A DNA stretch of 13,462 nt, from positions 1 to 13,462 of the forward strand of contig NW_003139170.1 of assembly GCF_000003605.2 (NCBI RefSeq). The letters run 5' to 3'. The notes below the pieces were generated by a model. The model was not told the DNA's origin, did no database searches, and saw nothing but the letters and a program-made list of their open reading frames with translations. The position numbers were made by a program, and so were the translations under genes. Below are positions 1 through 9,133 of the stretch, piece after piece. Origin of the DNA: Saccoglossus kowalevskii. Its lineage: Eukaryota; Hemichordata; Enteropneusta; Harrimaniidae. Position 1 is the first letter of the stretch. Each line of letters opens with the position of its first letter.

Positions 1-111
1 CTGTCTTCAGTATATAAATTCTATTCAGATGTAAACGTAGTCCATGTTTTCAGCATAATAATTCTATTCAGATGTAAACATAGTGCATGTCTTCAGCATA
101 ACAATTCTATT

Positions 112-318
112 CAGATGTGACCATAGTGCATGTCTTCAGCATAACAATACGAGCCAGATGTGAACATAGTCCATGTCTTCAGCATAAACATACTTATCAG
201 ATGTGAACATAGTACGTGTCTTCAGCACAACAATTATATTTAGATTTGAACATAGTGCATGTCTTCAGCATAACAATTCTCTTCAGATGTAAACATAGTG
301 CATGTCTACAGCACACCA
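112..318 (+). repeat. Diagnostic A-block cassette, copy a
   Basis: An ordered set of five monomers: gatgtgaccatag; tacgagccag with catagtccatg; aaacatacttatcag; ttatatttagatttg; tctacagcacacc. The distance from the cagatgtgac start to the tctacag element is 193 bp, the same in every cassette. Most diverged copy (tagtccatg, gtacgtg). Confidence 0.85.
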
Positions 319-430
319 ATTCTATTCAGATGTGAACATAGTGCATGTCTTCAGCACAACAATTCTATTCAGATGTGAAAATAGTGCATGTCTTCAGCAC
401 AACAATTCTATTCAGATGTAAACATAGTGC

Positions 431-530
431 ATGTCTTCAGCACAAACAATTCTATTCAGATGTGAACATAGTGGGATGGTCTTCAGCACAACAATTCTAT
501 TCAGATGTGAACATAGTGGCATGTCTTCAG
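431..530 (+). other. Cluster of small insertions in three neighbouring monomers
   Basis: Three successive monomers carry extra bases: cacaaacaattc (+1), gtgggatggtc (+2) and gtggcatgtc (+1). Most of the array has none for kilobases. Together they account for all 4 extra bases between the cassette at 112 and the anchor at 1621. The shifts also let two overlapping plus-strand frames (345-560 and 431-640) stay open. These are not genes: they only read the repeat in shifted frames, and the ends fall at ordinary repeat stops. Confidence 0.7.
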
Positions 531-1479
531 CAAAACAATTTTATTCAGATGCGAACATAGTGCATGTCTTCAGCATAACAATTTTATTCAGATGTAATCA
601 AAGTGCATGTCTTCAGCATATAAATTCTATTCAGATGTAAACATAGTGCGTGTCTTCAGCACAACAATTATATTTAGATTTGAACATAGTGTATGTCTTC
701 AGCATAACAATTCTATTCAGATGTAAACATAGTGCATGTTTATAGCACACCAATTCTATTCAGATGTGAACATAGTGCATGTCTTCAGCATAACAATCCT
801 ATTCAGATGTGAACATAGTGCATGTAGTCAGCGTAACAATTCTATTCAGATGTGAACATAGTGCATGTCTTCAGCACAACAATTCTATTCAGATGTGAAC
901 ATAGTGGATGTCTTCAGCACAACAATTCTATTCAGATGTGAATATAGTGCATGTCTTCAGCATAACAATTCTATTCATTTGTGAACATAGTGCATGTCCT
1001 CATCATAACAATACGAACCAGATGTGAACATAGTGCATGTCTTCAGCATAAAAATTATATTCAGATGTGAACATAGTGCATGTTTTCAGCACAATAATTA
1101 TATTCAGATGTGAACATAGTGCATGGCCTCAGCATAACAATATGAGTCAGATGTGAACATAGTGCATGTCTTCGGCATAAGAATTCTATTAAGATGTGAA
1201 CATAGCGCATGTCTTCGGCATAACAATTCTATTCAGATGTAAACATAGTGCATATCTTCAGCAAAACAATTCTAGTCAGATGTGAACATAGTGCATGTCT
1301 TCAGCACAACAATTCTATTCAGATGTGAACATAGTGCATGTCTTCAGCATAACAATTTTATTCAGATGCGAACATAGTGCATGTCTTGAGCACAACAATT
1401 CTATTCAGATGTGAACATAGTACATGTCTTGAGCATAACAATTTTATTCAGATATGAACATAGTGCATGTCTTCAGCAT

Positions 1480-1780
1480 AAAAATACGAGTCAGGTGTGA
1501 ACATAGTGCATGTCATCAGCATAAAAATAAGCGTCAGAATTGAACATAGTGCATGTCTTTAGCATAACAATACGCGTCAGATGTGAACATAGTGCATGAC
1601 TTCGGCATAACAATACGCGTCAGATGTCACATAGTGTATGTCTTCGGCATAACAATACGCGTCAGATGTGAACATAGTGCACGTCTTCAACATAACAATA
1701 AGAGTCAGATATGAACATAGCGCATGTCTTTGGTATAACAATATGAGTCAGATGTAAACAAAGTGCATGTCTTCAGCATA
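1480..1780 (+). repeat. Family B block 1 (short)
   Basis: About seven B monomers, opening with the recurrent aaaatacgagtcaggtgtg unit and including two tacgcgtcag units and the 42-bp anchor at 1621. It is cut short after the tttggtataac unit, where the array turns back to family A through an unusual gatgtaaacaaag unit. Confidence 0.8.
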
Positions 1781-1836
1781 TAAATTCTATTCAGATGTAA
1801 ACAAAGTGCATGTCTTCAGCATATAAATTCTATTCA
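1751..1836 (+). repeat. Exact duplication of one monomer
   Basis: The 43-bp units at 1751-1793 and 1794-1836 read as identical, both with the rare caaag in place of catag and catataaattc in place of cataacaattc. This is a single-monomer duplication, probably young, at the join between B block 1 and A block 2. A related unit with gatgtaatcaaag is at about 591. Confidence 0.85.
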
Positions 1837-3026
1837 GATGTAAACATAGTCCACGTTTTCAGCATAATAATTCTATTCAGATGTAAACATAGTGCATGTC
1901 TTCAGCATAACAATTCTAATCAGATGTGACCATAGTGCATGTCTTCAGCATAACAATACGAGCCAGATGTGAACATAGACCATGTCTTCAGCATAAACAT
2001 ACTTATCAGATGTGAACATAGTGCGTGTCTTCAGCACAACAATTATATTTAGATTTGAACATAGTGCATGTCTTCAGCATAACAATTCTATTCAGATGTA
2101 AACATAGTGCATGTCTACAGCACACCAATTCTATTCAGATGTGAACATAGTGCATGTCTTCAGCATAACAATCCTATTCAGATGTGAACATAGTGCATGT
2201 AGTCAGCGGAACAATTCTATTCAGATGTGAACATAGTGCATGTCTTCAGCGTAACAATTCTATTCAGATGTAAACATAGTGCATGTCTTCAGCACAACAA
2301 TTCTATTCAGATGTGAACATAGTGGATGTCTTCAGCACAACAATTCTATTCAGATGTGAATATAGTGCATGTCTTCAGCATAACAATTCTAATCAGATGT
2401 GAACATAGTGCATGTCCTCATCATAACAATACGAACCAGATGTGAACATAGTGCATGTCTTCAGCATAAAAATTATATTCAGATGTGAACATAGTGCATG
2501 TCTTCAGCACAATAATTCTATTCAGATGTGAATATAGTGCATGTCCTCAGCATAACAATATGAGTCAGATGTGAACATAGTGCATGTCTTCGGCATAAGA
2601 ATTCTATTCAGATGTCAAAATAGTGCATGTCTTCAGCACAACAATTCTATTCAGATGTAAACATAGTGCATGTCTTCAGCACAACAATTCTATTCAGATG
2701 TGAACATTGTGGATGTCTTCAGCACAACAATTCTATTCAGATGTGAACATAGTGCATATCTTCAGCAAAACAATTCTATTCAGATGTGAACATAGTGCAT
2801 GTCTTCAGCACAACAATTCTATTCAGATGTGAACATAGTGCATGTCTTCAGCATAACAATTTTATTCAGATGCGAACATAGTGCATGTCTTGAGCACAAC
2901 AATTCTATTCAGATGTGAACATAGTACATGTCTTGAGCATAACAATTTTATTCAGATATGAACATAGTGCATGTCTTCAGCACAACAATTCTATTCAGAT
3001 GTGAACATTGTGCATGTCTTCAGCAT
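1781..3026 (+). repeat. Family A block 2
   Basis: A monomers carrying the diagnostic cassette (1921), the tagtcagcgg unit (2199), gtggatg units, gaatatag units, the gtgcatatc unit and the gagcata plus ttttattcagatatg pair, in the order seen in copies 3 and 5. It closes with the cattgtgcatg unit that precedes every major B block. Confidence 0.83.
1921..2127 (+). repeat. Diagnostic A-block cassette, copy b
   Basis: Same five-monomer order and 193-bp spacing, with catagaccatg and gtgcgtg as in the later copies. Confidence 0.85.
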
Positions 3027-3622
3027 AAAAATACGAGTCAGGTGTGAACATAGTGCATGTCATCAGCATAAAAATACGAGTCAGATGTGAACATAGTGCA
3101 TGTCTTTAGCATAACAATACGCGTCAGATGTGAACATAGTGCATGTCTTCGGCATAAAAATACGAGTCAGCTGTGAACATAGTGCATGTCTTCGGCATAA
3201 CAATACAAGTCAGATGTGAACATAGTGCATGTCTTCGGCATAACAATACGCGACATATGTGAACATAGTGCATGTCTTCGGCATAACAATAAGAGCCAGA
3301 TGTGAACATAGTGCATGTTTTCGGCATAAAATACTCGTCAGATGTGAACATAGTGCATGTCTTCAGCATAACAATACGCGTCAGATGTGAAGATAGTGCA
3401 AGACTTCGGCATAACAATACGCGTCAGATGTCACATAGTGTATGTCTTCGGCATAACAATACGCGTCAGATGTGAACATAGTGCACGTCTTCAGCATAAC
3501 AATATGAGTCAGATGTGAACATAGCGCATGTCTTTGGTATAACAATACGAGTCAGATTTGAACATAGAGCATGTCTTCAGCATAACACTACGAGTCAGAT
3601 GTGAACATAGCGCATGTCTTCA

Positions 3623-3640
3623 ACATAGTGCATGTCTTCG
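3623..3640 (+). repeat. Truncated 18-bp monomer, copy 1
   Basis: The array reads gcgcatgtcttca then acatagtgcatgtcttcg. The 25 bases from gcataacaat to agatgtga are missing, leaving only the acatagtgcatgt core and tcttcg. One base of microhomology (a) flanks the break. It lies 198 bp after the HOR anchor. Confidence 0.85.
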
Positions 3641-3856
3641 GCATAACAATACGAGTCAGATGTGAACATAGCGCATGTCTTCGGCATAACAATACGAGTC
3701 AGATGTGAACATAACGCATGTCTTCAGCATAACAATACGAGTCAGATGTGAACATAGCGCATGTCTTCAGCATAAAAATACACGTCAGATGTGAACATAG
3801 TGCATGTCTTCGGCATAACAATACGAGTCGGAATTGAACATAGTGCATGTCTTCAG

Positions 3857-4027
3857 CGTAACATTTCTATTCAGTTGTAAACATAGTGCATGTCTTCAGC
3901 ATAAAAATACGAATCAGATGTGAACATAGTGCGTGTCTTGAGCATAACATTTTTTTCAGATATGAACATAGTGCATCTCTTCAGCACAACAATTCTATTC
4001 AGATGTGAACATTGTGCATGTCTTCAG
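3857..4027 (+). repeat. Mini family A island inside B block 2
   Basis: About four monomers: catttctattcagttgtaaac, a tacgaatcag unit, a 42-bp unit with acatttttttcag (one base shorter than the related ttttattcagatatg unit), and caattctattcag with cattgtgcatg. Identical in layout to the islands at 5465 and 8534. Confidence 0.8.
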
Positions 4028-4456
4028 CATAAAAATACGAGTCAGGTGTGAACATACTGCATGTCATCAGCATAAAAATACGAGTCAGATGTGAACATAG
4101 TGCATGTCTTCGGCATAACAATACGAGTCAGATGTGAACGTAGTGCATGTCTTCGGCATAACAATACGCGACAGATGTGAACGTAGTGCATGTCTTCGGC
4201 ATAACAATAAGAGCCAGATGTGAACATAGTGCATGTTTTCGGCATAACAATACGAGTCAGATGTGAACATAGTGCATGTCTTCGGCATAACAATACGAGT
4301 CAGATGTGAACATAGCGCATGTCTTCGGCATAGCAATACGAGTCAGTTGTGAACATAACGCATGTCTTCCGCATAACAATACGAGTCAGATGTGAACATA
4401 GTGCATGTCTTAAGCATAAAAATACGCGTTAGATGTGAACATAGTGCATGTCTTCA

Positions 4457-4800
4457 GCATAACAATTCTAATCAGATGTGACCATAGTGCATGTCTTCAG
4501 CATAACAATACGAGCCAGATGTGAACATAGACCATGTCTTCAGCATAAACATACTTATCAGATGTGAACATAGTGCGTGTCTTCCGCACAACAATTATAT
4601 TTAGATTTGAACATAGTGCATGTCTTCAGCATAACAATTATATTCAGATGTAAACATAGTGCATGTCTACAGCACAACAATTCTATTCAGATGTGAACAT
4701 AGTGCATGTCTTCAGCATAACAATCCCATTCAGATGTGAACATAGTTGCATGTCTTCAGCATAACAATTCTATTCATATGTGAACATAGTGCATGTCTTC
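4457..4800 (+). repeat. Family A block 3 (short)
   Basis: About eight monomers beginning with the diagnostic cassette at 4473. After the aatcccattcag unit comes the agttgcatg insertion and one cattcatatg unit, then B resumes at ggcgtaacaataagagcc. This is where copy 2 is 34 monomers shorter than copy 3. Confidence 0.83.
4473..4679 (+). repeat. Diagnostic A-block cassette, copy c
   Basis: Same order and spacing. Private changes are cttccgcacaac and tctacagcacaac (others have tctacagcacacc). Confidence 0.85.
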
Positions 4801-5230
4801 GGCGTAACAATAAGAGCCAGATGTGAACATAGTGCATGTCTTCGGCATAACAATACGCGACATATGTGAACATAGTGCATGTCTTCGGCATAGCAATAAG
4901 AGCCAGATGTGAACATAGTGCATGTTTTCGGCATAACAATATTCGTCAGATGTGAACATAGTGCATGTCTTCAGCATAACAATACGCGTCAGATGTGAAG
5001 ATAGTGCAAGACTTCGGCATAACAATACGCGTCAGATGTCACATAGTGTATGTCTTCGGCATAACAATACGCGTCAGATGTGAACATAGTGCACGTCTTC
5101 AGCATAACAATACGAGTCAGATGTGAACATAGCGCATGTCTTTGGTATAACAATACGAGTCAGATTTGAACATAGAGCATGTCTTCAGCATAACACTACG
5201 AGTCAGATGTGAACATAGCGCATGTCTTCA

Positions 5231-5248
5231 ACATAGTGCATGTCTTCG
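5231..5248 (+). repeat. Truncated 18-bp monomer, copy 2
   Basis: Same 25-bp deletion with the same endpoints, 1608 bp after the first. Confidence 0.85.
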
Positions 5249-5464
5249 GCATAACAATACGAGTCAGATGTGAACATAGCGCATGTCTTCGGCATAACAA
5301 TACGAGTCAGATGTGAACATAACGCATGTCTTCAGCATAACAATACGAGTCAGATGTGAACATAGCGCATGTCTTCAGCATAAAAATACACGTCAGATGT
5401 GAACATAGTGCATGTCTTCGGCATAACAATACGAGTCGGAATTGAACATAGTGCATGTCTTCAG

Positions 5465-5635
5465 CGTAACATTTCTATTCAGTTGTAAACATAGTGCATG
5501 TCTTCAGCATAAAAATACGAATCAGATGTGAACATAGTGCGTGTCTTGAGCATAACATTTTTTTCAGATATGAACATAGTGCATCTCTTCAGCACAACAA
5601 TTCTATTCAGATGTGAACATTGTGCATGTCTTCAG
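5465..5635 (+). repeat. Mini family A island inside B block 3
   Basis: Repeats the 3857-4027 island at an offset of 1608 bp, including cagttgtaaac and the acatttttttcag 42-bp unit. Confidence 0.8.
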
Positions 5636-6080
5636 CATAAAAATACGAGTCAGGTGTGAACATACTGCATGTCATCAGCATAAAAATACGAGTCAGATGT
5701 GAACATAGTGCATGTCTTCGGCATAACAATACGAGTCAGATGTGAACGTAGTGCATGTCTTCGGCATAACAATACGCGACAGATGTGAACGTAGTGCATG
5801 TCTTCGGCATAACAATAAGAGCCAGATGTGAACATAGTGCATGTTTTCGGCATAACAATACGAGTCAGATGTGAACATAGTGCATGTCTTCGGCATAACA
5901 ATACGAGTCAGATGTGAACATAGCGCATGTCTTCGGCATAGCAATACGAGTCAGTTGTGAACATAACGCATGTCTTCCGCATAACAATACGAGTCAGATG
6001 TGAACATAGTGCATGTCTTCAGCATAAAAATACGCGTTAGATGTGAACATAGTGCATGTCTTCAGCATAACAATTCTAAT

Positions 6081-6287
6081 CAGATGTGACCATAGTGCAT
6101 GTCTTCAGCATAACAATACGAGCCAGATGTGAACATAGACCATGTCTTCAGCATAAACATACTTATCAGATGTGAACATAGTGCGTGTCTTCAGCACAAC
6201 AATTATATTTAGATTTGAACATAGTGCATGTCTTCAGCATAACAATTATATTCAGATGTAAACATAGTGCATGTCTACAGCACACCA
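6081..6287 (+). repeat. Diagnostic A-block cassette, copy d
   Basis: Same order and spacing, exactly 1608 bp after copy c. Confidence 0.85.
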
Positions 6288-6553
6288 ATTCTATTCAGAT
6301 GTGAACATAGTGCATGTCTTCAGCATAACAATCCTATTCAGATGTGAACATAGTGCATGTAGTCAGCGTAACAATTCTATTCAGATGTGAACATAGTGCA
6401 TGTCTTCAGCAAAACAATTCTATTCAGATGTGAAAATAGTGCATGTCTTCAGCACAACAATTCTATTCAGATGTAAACATAGTGCATGTCTACAGCACAC
6501 CAATTCTATTCAGATGTGAACATAGTGCATGTCTTCAGCATAACAATTCTAAT

Positions 6554-6760
6554 CAGATGTGACCATAGTGCATGTCTTCAGCATAACAATACGAGCCAGA
6601 TGTGAACATAGACCATGTCTTCAGCATAAACATACTTATCAGATGTGAACATAGTGCGTGTCTTCAGCACAACAATTATATTTAGATTTGAACATAGTGC
6701 ATGTCTTCAGCATAACAATTCTATTCAGATGTAAACATAGTGCATGTCTACAGCACACCA
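6554..6760 (+). repeat. Diagnostic A-block cassette, copy e
   Basis: Same order and spacing, 473 bp after copy d in the same HOR copy. It is the only cassette that is second in its HOR copy. Confidence 0.85.
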
Positions 6761-7445
6761 ATTCTATTCAGATGTGAACATAGTGCATGTCTTCAGCATA
6801 ACAATCCTATTCAGATGTGAACATAGTGCATGTAGTCAGCGGAACAATTCTATTCAGATGTGAACATAGTGCATGTCTTCAGCGTAACAATTCTATTCAG
6901 ATGTTAAAATAGTGCATGTCTTCAGCACAACAATTCTATTCAGATGTAAACATAGTGCATGTCTTCAGCACAACAATTCTATTCAGATGTGAACATAGTG
7001 GATGTCTTCAGCACAACAATTCTATTCAGATGTGAATATAGTGCATGTCTTCAGCATAACAATTCTAATCAGATGTGAACATAGTGCATGTCCTCATCAT
7101 AACAATACGAACCAGATGTGAACATAGTGCATGTCTTCAGCATAAAAATTATATTCAGATGTGAACATAGTGCATGTCTTCAGCACAATAATTCTATTCA
7201 GATGTGAATATAGTGCATGTCCTCAGCATAACAATATGAGTCAGATGTGAACATAGTGCATGTCTTCGGCAAAAGAATTCTATTCAGATGTCAAAATAGT
7301 GCATGTCTTCAGCACAACAATTCTATTCAGATGTAAACATAGTGCATGTCTTCAGCACAACAATTCTATTCAGATGTGAACATAGTGGATGTCTTCAGCA
7401 CAACAATTCTATTCAGATGTGAACATAGTGCATATCTTCAGCAAA

Positions 7446-7488
7446 ACAATTCTATTCAGATGTGAACATAGTGCATGTCTTCAGCACA
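7446..7488 (+). repeat. Reference monomer of family A
   Basis: This is a clean 43-bp family A unit: acaattctattcag, then the shared half agatgtgaacatagtgcatg, then tcttcagcaca. About 35% GC, with no CpG. The commonest A variants are cagcata versus cagcaca at the join, gatgtaaac versus gatgtgaac, gtggatg versus gtgcatg, and gagcata with ttttattcagatatg. On the minus strand an A unit carries two stops (TGA and TAG from ctattcagatg), which closes frames quickly. Confidence 0.93.
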
Positions 7489-8299
7489 ACAATTCTATTC
7501 AGATGTGAACATAGTGCATGTCTTCAGCATAACAATTTTATTCAGATGCGAACATAGTGCATGTCTTGAGCACAACAATTCTATTCAGATGTGAACATAG
7601 TACATGTCTTGAGCATAACAATTTTATTCAGATATGAACATAGTGCATGTCTTCAGCACAACAATTCTATTCAGATGTGAACATTGTGCATGTCTTCAGC
7701 ATAAAAATACGAGTCAGGTGTGAACATAGTGCATGTCATCAGCATAAAAATACGAGTCAGATGTGAACATAGTGCATGTCTTTAGCATAACAATACGCGT
7801 CAGATGTGAACATAGTGCATGTCTTCGGCATAAAAACACGAGTCAGCTGTGAACATAGTGCATGTCTTCGGCATAACAATACAAGTCAGATGTGAACATA
7901 GTGCATGTCTTCGGCATAACAATACGCGACATATGTGAACATAGTGCATGTCTTCGGCATAACAATAAGAGCCAGATGTGAACATAGTGCATGTTTTCGG
8001 CATAACAATACTCGTCAGATGTGAACATAGTGCATGTCTTCAGCATAACAATACGCGTCAGATGTGAAGATAGTGCAAGACTTCGGCATAACAATACGCG
8101 TCAGATGTCACATAGTGTATGTCTTCGGCATAACAATACGCGTCAGATGTGAACATAGTGCACGTCTTCAGCATAACAATTCGAGTCAGATGTGAACATA
8201 GCGCATGTCTTTGGTATAACAATACGAGTCAGATTTGAACATAGAGCATGTCTTCAGCATAACACTACGAGTCAGATGTGAACATAGCGCATGTCTTCA

Positions 8300-8317
8300 A
8301 CATAGTGCATGTCTTCG
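8300..8317 (+). repeat. Truncated 18-bp monomer, copy 3
   Basis: Same deletion, 3069 bp after the previous one. Confidence 0.85.
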
Positions 8318-8533
8318 GCATAACAATACGAGTCAGATGTGAACATAGCGCATGTCTTCGGCATAACAATACGAGTCAGATGTGAACATAACGCATGTCT
8401 TCAGCATAACAATACGAGTCAGATGTGAACATAGCGCATGTCTTCAGCATAAAAATACACGTCAGATGTGAACATAGTGCATGTCTTCGGCATAACAATA
8501 CGAGTCGGAATTGAACATAGTGCATGTCTTCAG

Positions 8534-8704
8534 CGTAACATTTCTATTCAGATGTAAACATAGTGCATGTCTTCAGCATAAAAATACGAATCAGATGTGA
8601 ACATAGTGCGTGTCTTGAGCATAACATTTTTTTCAGATATGAACATAGTGCATCTCTTCAGCACAACAATTCTATTCAGATGTGAACATTGTGCATGTCT
8701 TCAG
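8534..8704 (+). repeat. Mini family A island inside B block 4
   Basis: Matches the islands at 3857 and 5465, with cagatgtaaac where the others have cagttgtaaac. Confidence 0.8.
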
Positions 8705-8923
8705 CATAAAAATACGAGTCAGGTGTGAACATACTGCATGTCATCAGCATAAAAATACGAGTCAGATGTGAACATAGTGCATGTCTTCGGCATAACAATA
8801 CGAGTCAGATGTGAACGTAGTGCATGTCTTCGGCATAACAATACGCGACAGATGTGAACGTAGTGCATGTCTTCGGCATAACAATAAGAGCCAGATGTGA
8901 ACATAGTGCATGTTTTCGGCATA

Positions 8924-8966
8924 ACAATACGAGTCAGATGTGAACATAGTGCATGTCTTCGGCATA
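8924..8966 (+). repeat. Reference monomer of family B
   Basis: This is a clean 43-bp family B unit: acaatacgagtcag, the shared half, then tcttcggcata. About 42% GC, with CpGs at tacgag and ttcggc. Many B units have tacgcgtcag instead (an ACGCGT site) or gcgcatg in place of gtgcatg, adding further CpGs. On the minus strand a B unit has a single stop, the TGA inside catctgact. Units with gagccagatg or cgacatatg lose it, which explains the minus-strand open stretches in B blocks. Confidence 0.93.
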
Positions 8967-9133
8967 ACAATACGAGTCAGATGTGAACATAGCGCATGTC
9001 TTCGGCATAGCAATACGAGTCAGTTGTGAACATAACGCATGTCTTCCGCATAACAATACGAGTCAGATGTGAACATAGTGCATGTCTTCAGCATAAAAAT
9101 ACGCGTTAGATGTGAACATAGTGCATGTCTTCA

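Larger units (their letters stand above)
1..1479 (+). repeat. Family A block 1
   Basis: Mostly caattctattcag monomers with cagcata or cagcaca joins. Isolated tacgagccag, tacgaaccag and tatgagtcag monomers are embedded at about 147, 1011 and 1138. CpG is rare. The first copy of the diagnostic cassette is at 112. Confidence 0.85.
1..1620 (+). repeat. Higher-order repeat, partial copy 0
   Basis: This is the 3' part of a HOR copy, ending at the anchor monomer at 1621. From the cassette start at 112 to the anchor is 35 monomers plus 4 extra bases, all in the indel cluster near 440-530. It resembles 1921-3424 in order but has more private variants than the central copies (for example gtacgtg, gtttatagc, cattcatttgtg), so it is the most diverged copy. 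It contains a second run of the ttatatttag-type monomer at 668, ten monomers after the first at 234. Confidence 0.8.
1621..3424 (+). repeat. Higher-order repeat copy 1 (42 monomers)
   Basis: Runs from anchor to anchor, 1804 bp: 40 full monomers plus two 42-bp ones (the anchor, and one near 3325 with cataaaatactcg). After the anchor only about 160 bp of family B remain before the array switches to family A. The roughly 1-kb B section with the mini A island seen in copies 2-4 is missing. From 1921 to 3424 it closely matches 6554-8101 in copy 3, which has one extra monomer and the missing base. Confidence 0.85.
3027..4456 (+). repeat. Family B block 2, with a mini A island
   Basis: Opens with aaaatacgagtcaggtgtg and runs through tttagc, cagctgtg, cgacatatg, agagccag and ctcgtcag units to the anchor (3425), then gcgcatg units and the truncated unit. 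A mini A island (3857-4027) follows, then a second aaaatacgagtcaggtgtg opening with catactgcatg. CpG density is high throughout. Confidence 0.83.
3425..4740 (+). repeat. 1.3-kb near-identical segment, copy 1 of 3
   Basis: From the anchor through the B section, mini A island and cassette, this matches 5033-6348 with about five to six substitutions seen by eye (tatgag near 3504, cttaagc near 4408, cttccgc near 4581, cacaac near 4675, aatccc near 4725). Much closer than the similarity between neighbouring monomers, so the unit of recent duplication is the HOR. Confidence 0.83.
3425..5032 (+). repeat. Higher-order repeat copy 2 (38 monomers)
   Basis: 1608 bp: 36 near-full monomers, the 42-bp anchor and the 18-bp truncated unit. 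Its first 1.3 kb is nearly identical to copies 3 and 4 at offsets of 1608 and 4677. After about 4740 it lacks 34 monomers, almost all of the family A section of copy 3, and passes directly into B units ending at the next anchor. The junction is near a 1-bp T insertion at 4746-4747. Confidence 0.87.
4801..6064 (+). repeat. Family B block 3, with a mini A island
   Basis: Begins mid-series with the agagccag, cgacatatg, agagccag and attcgtcag units rather than the usual aaaatacgagtcaggtgtg opening, which marks a recombination join. From the anchor at 5033 it repeats B block 2 at an offset of 1608 bp. Confidence 0.83.
5033..6348 (+). repeat. 1.3-kb near-identical segment, copy 2 of 3
   Basis: Matches 3425-4740 at offset 1608 and 8102-9417 at offset 3069, with no length change between landmarks. 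Confidence 0.83.
6081..7026 (+). repeat. Tandem duplication of 11 monomers
   Basis: The order of landmark monomers from 6081 (gatgtgaccatag, agagccag-like, catagaccatg, cttatcag, gtgcgtg, ttatatttag, tctacag, tagtcagcg) repeats from 6554, exactly 473 bp or 11 monomers later. The two copies differ at several sites (tagtcagcgta versus tagtcagcgga, gaaaatag versus ttaaaatag), so it is not brand new or joined already diverged copies. Confidence 0.78.
6065..7699 (+). repeat. Family A block 4 (longest)
   Basis: About 38 A monomers, the longest A run. It carries two diagnostic cassettes (6081 and 6554), two tagtcagcg units (6359 and 6832), two gtggatg units near 6998 and 7385, and the usual closing cattgtgcatg unit. 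Confidence 0.84.
5033..8101 (+). repeat. Higher-order repeat copy 3 (72 monomers)
   Basis: 3069 bp: 70 near-full monomers plus the 42-bp anchor and the 18-bp unit. It has the complete B section with the mini A island, the diagnostic cassette twice (6081 and 6554, 11 monomers apart), a long A section to 7699, and the closing B section. Its 3' half (6554 on) matches copy 1 and its 5' part matches copies 2 and 4, so it looks like the least deleted version, with one internal duplication. Confidence 0.87.
7700..9133 (+). repeat. Family B block 4, with a mini A island
   Basis: Opens with aaaatacgagtcaggtgtg, contains the anchor at 8102, the truncated unit at 8300, the island at 8534-8704 and the catactgcatg unit near 8732. 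From 8102 it repeats B block 3 with about three substitutions seen by eye (aattcgagtc at 8178, cagatgtaaac near 8549, gtacatg near 9164). Confidence 0.84.

Noticed and set aside
11-19. TATA box at tatataaat (and catataaat near 619, 1778 and 1821)
   Set aside because: These are variant joins between A monomers, without any gene downstream or other promoter elements.
345-640. Two overlapping plus-strand frames of about 70 codons
   Set aside because: They are family A monomers with cagcac joins (no TAA) plus three small insertions. No other HOR copy keeps them open, and the translation is only the repeat in rotated frames.
3124-3417. Minus-strand frame of 97 codons (and the similar one at 10870-11163) as a repeat-protein gene
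   Set aside because: All three frames of the repeat give the same peptide in rotated order, start and stop fall at fixed monomer positions, there is no promoter or upstream context, and the reading depends on indel monomers that differ between copies.
8914-8930. CENP-B box in family B monomers
   Set aside because: The stretch ttcggcataac fits the first part of the box (TTCG, four bases, A), but the required CGGG is replaced by aata. The half match is present only in B units and is likely chance.
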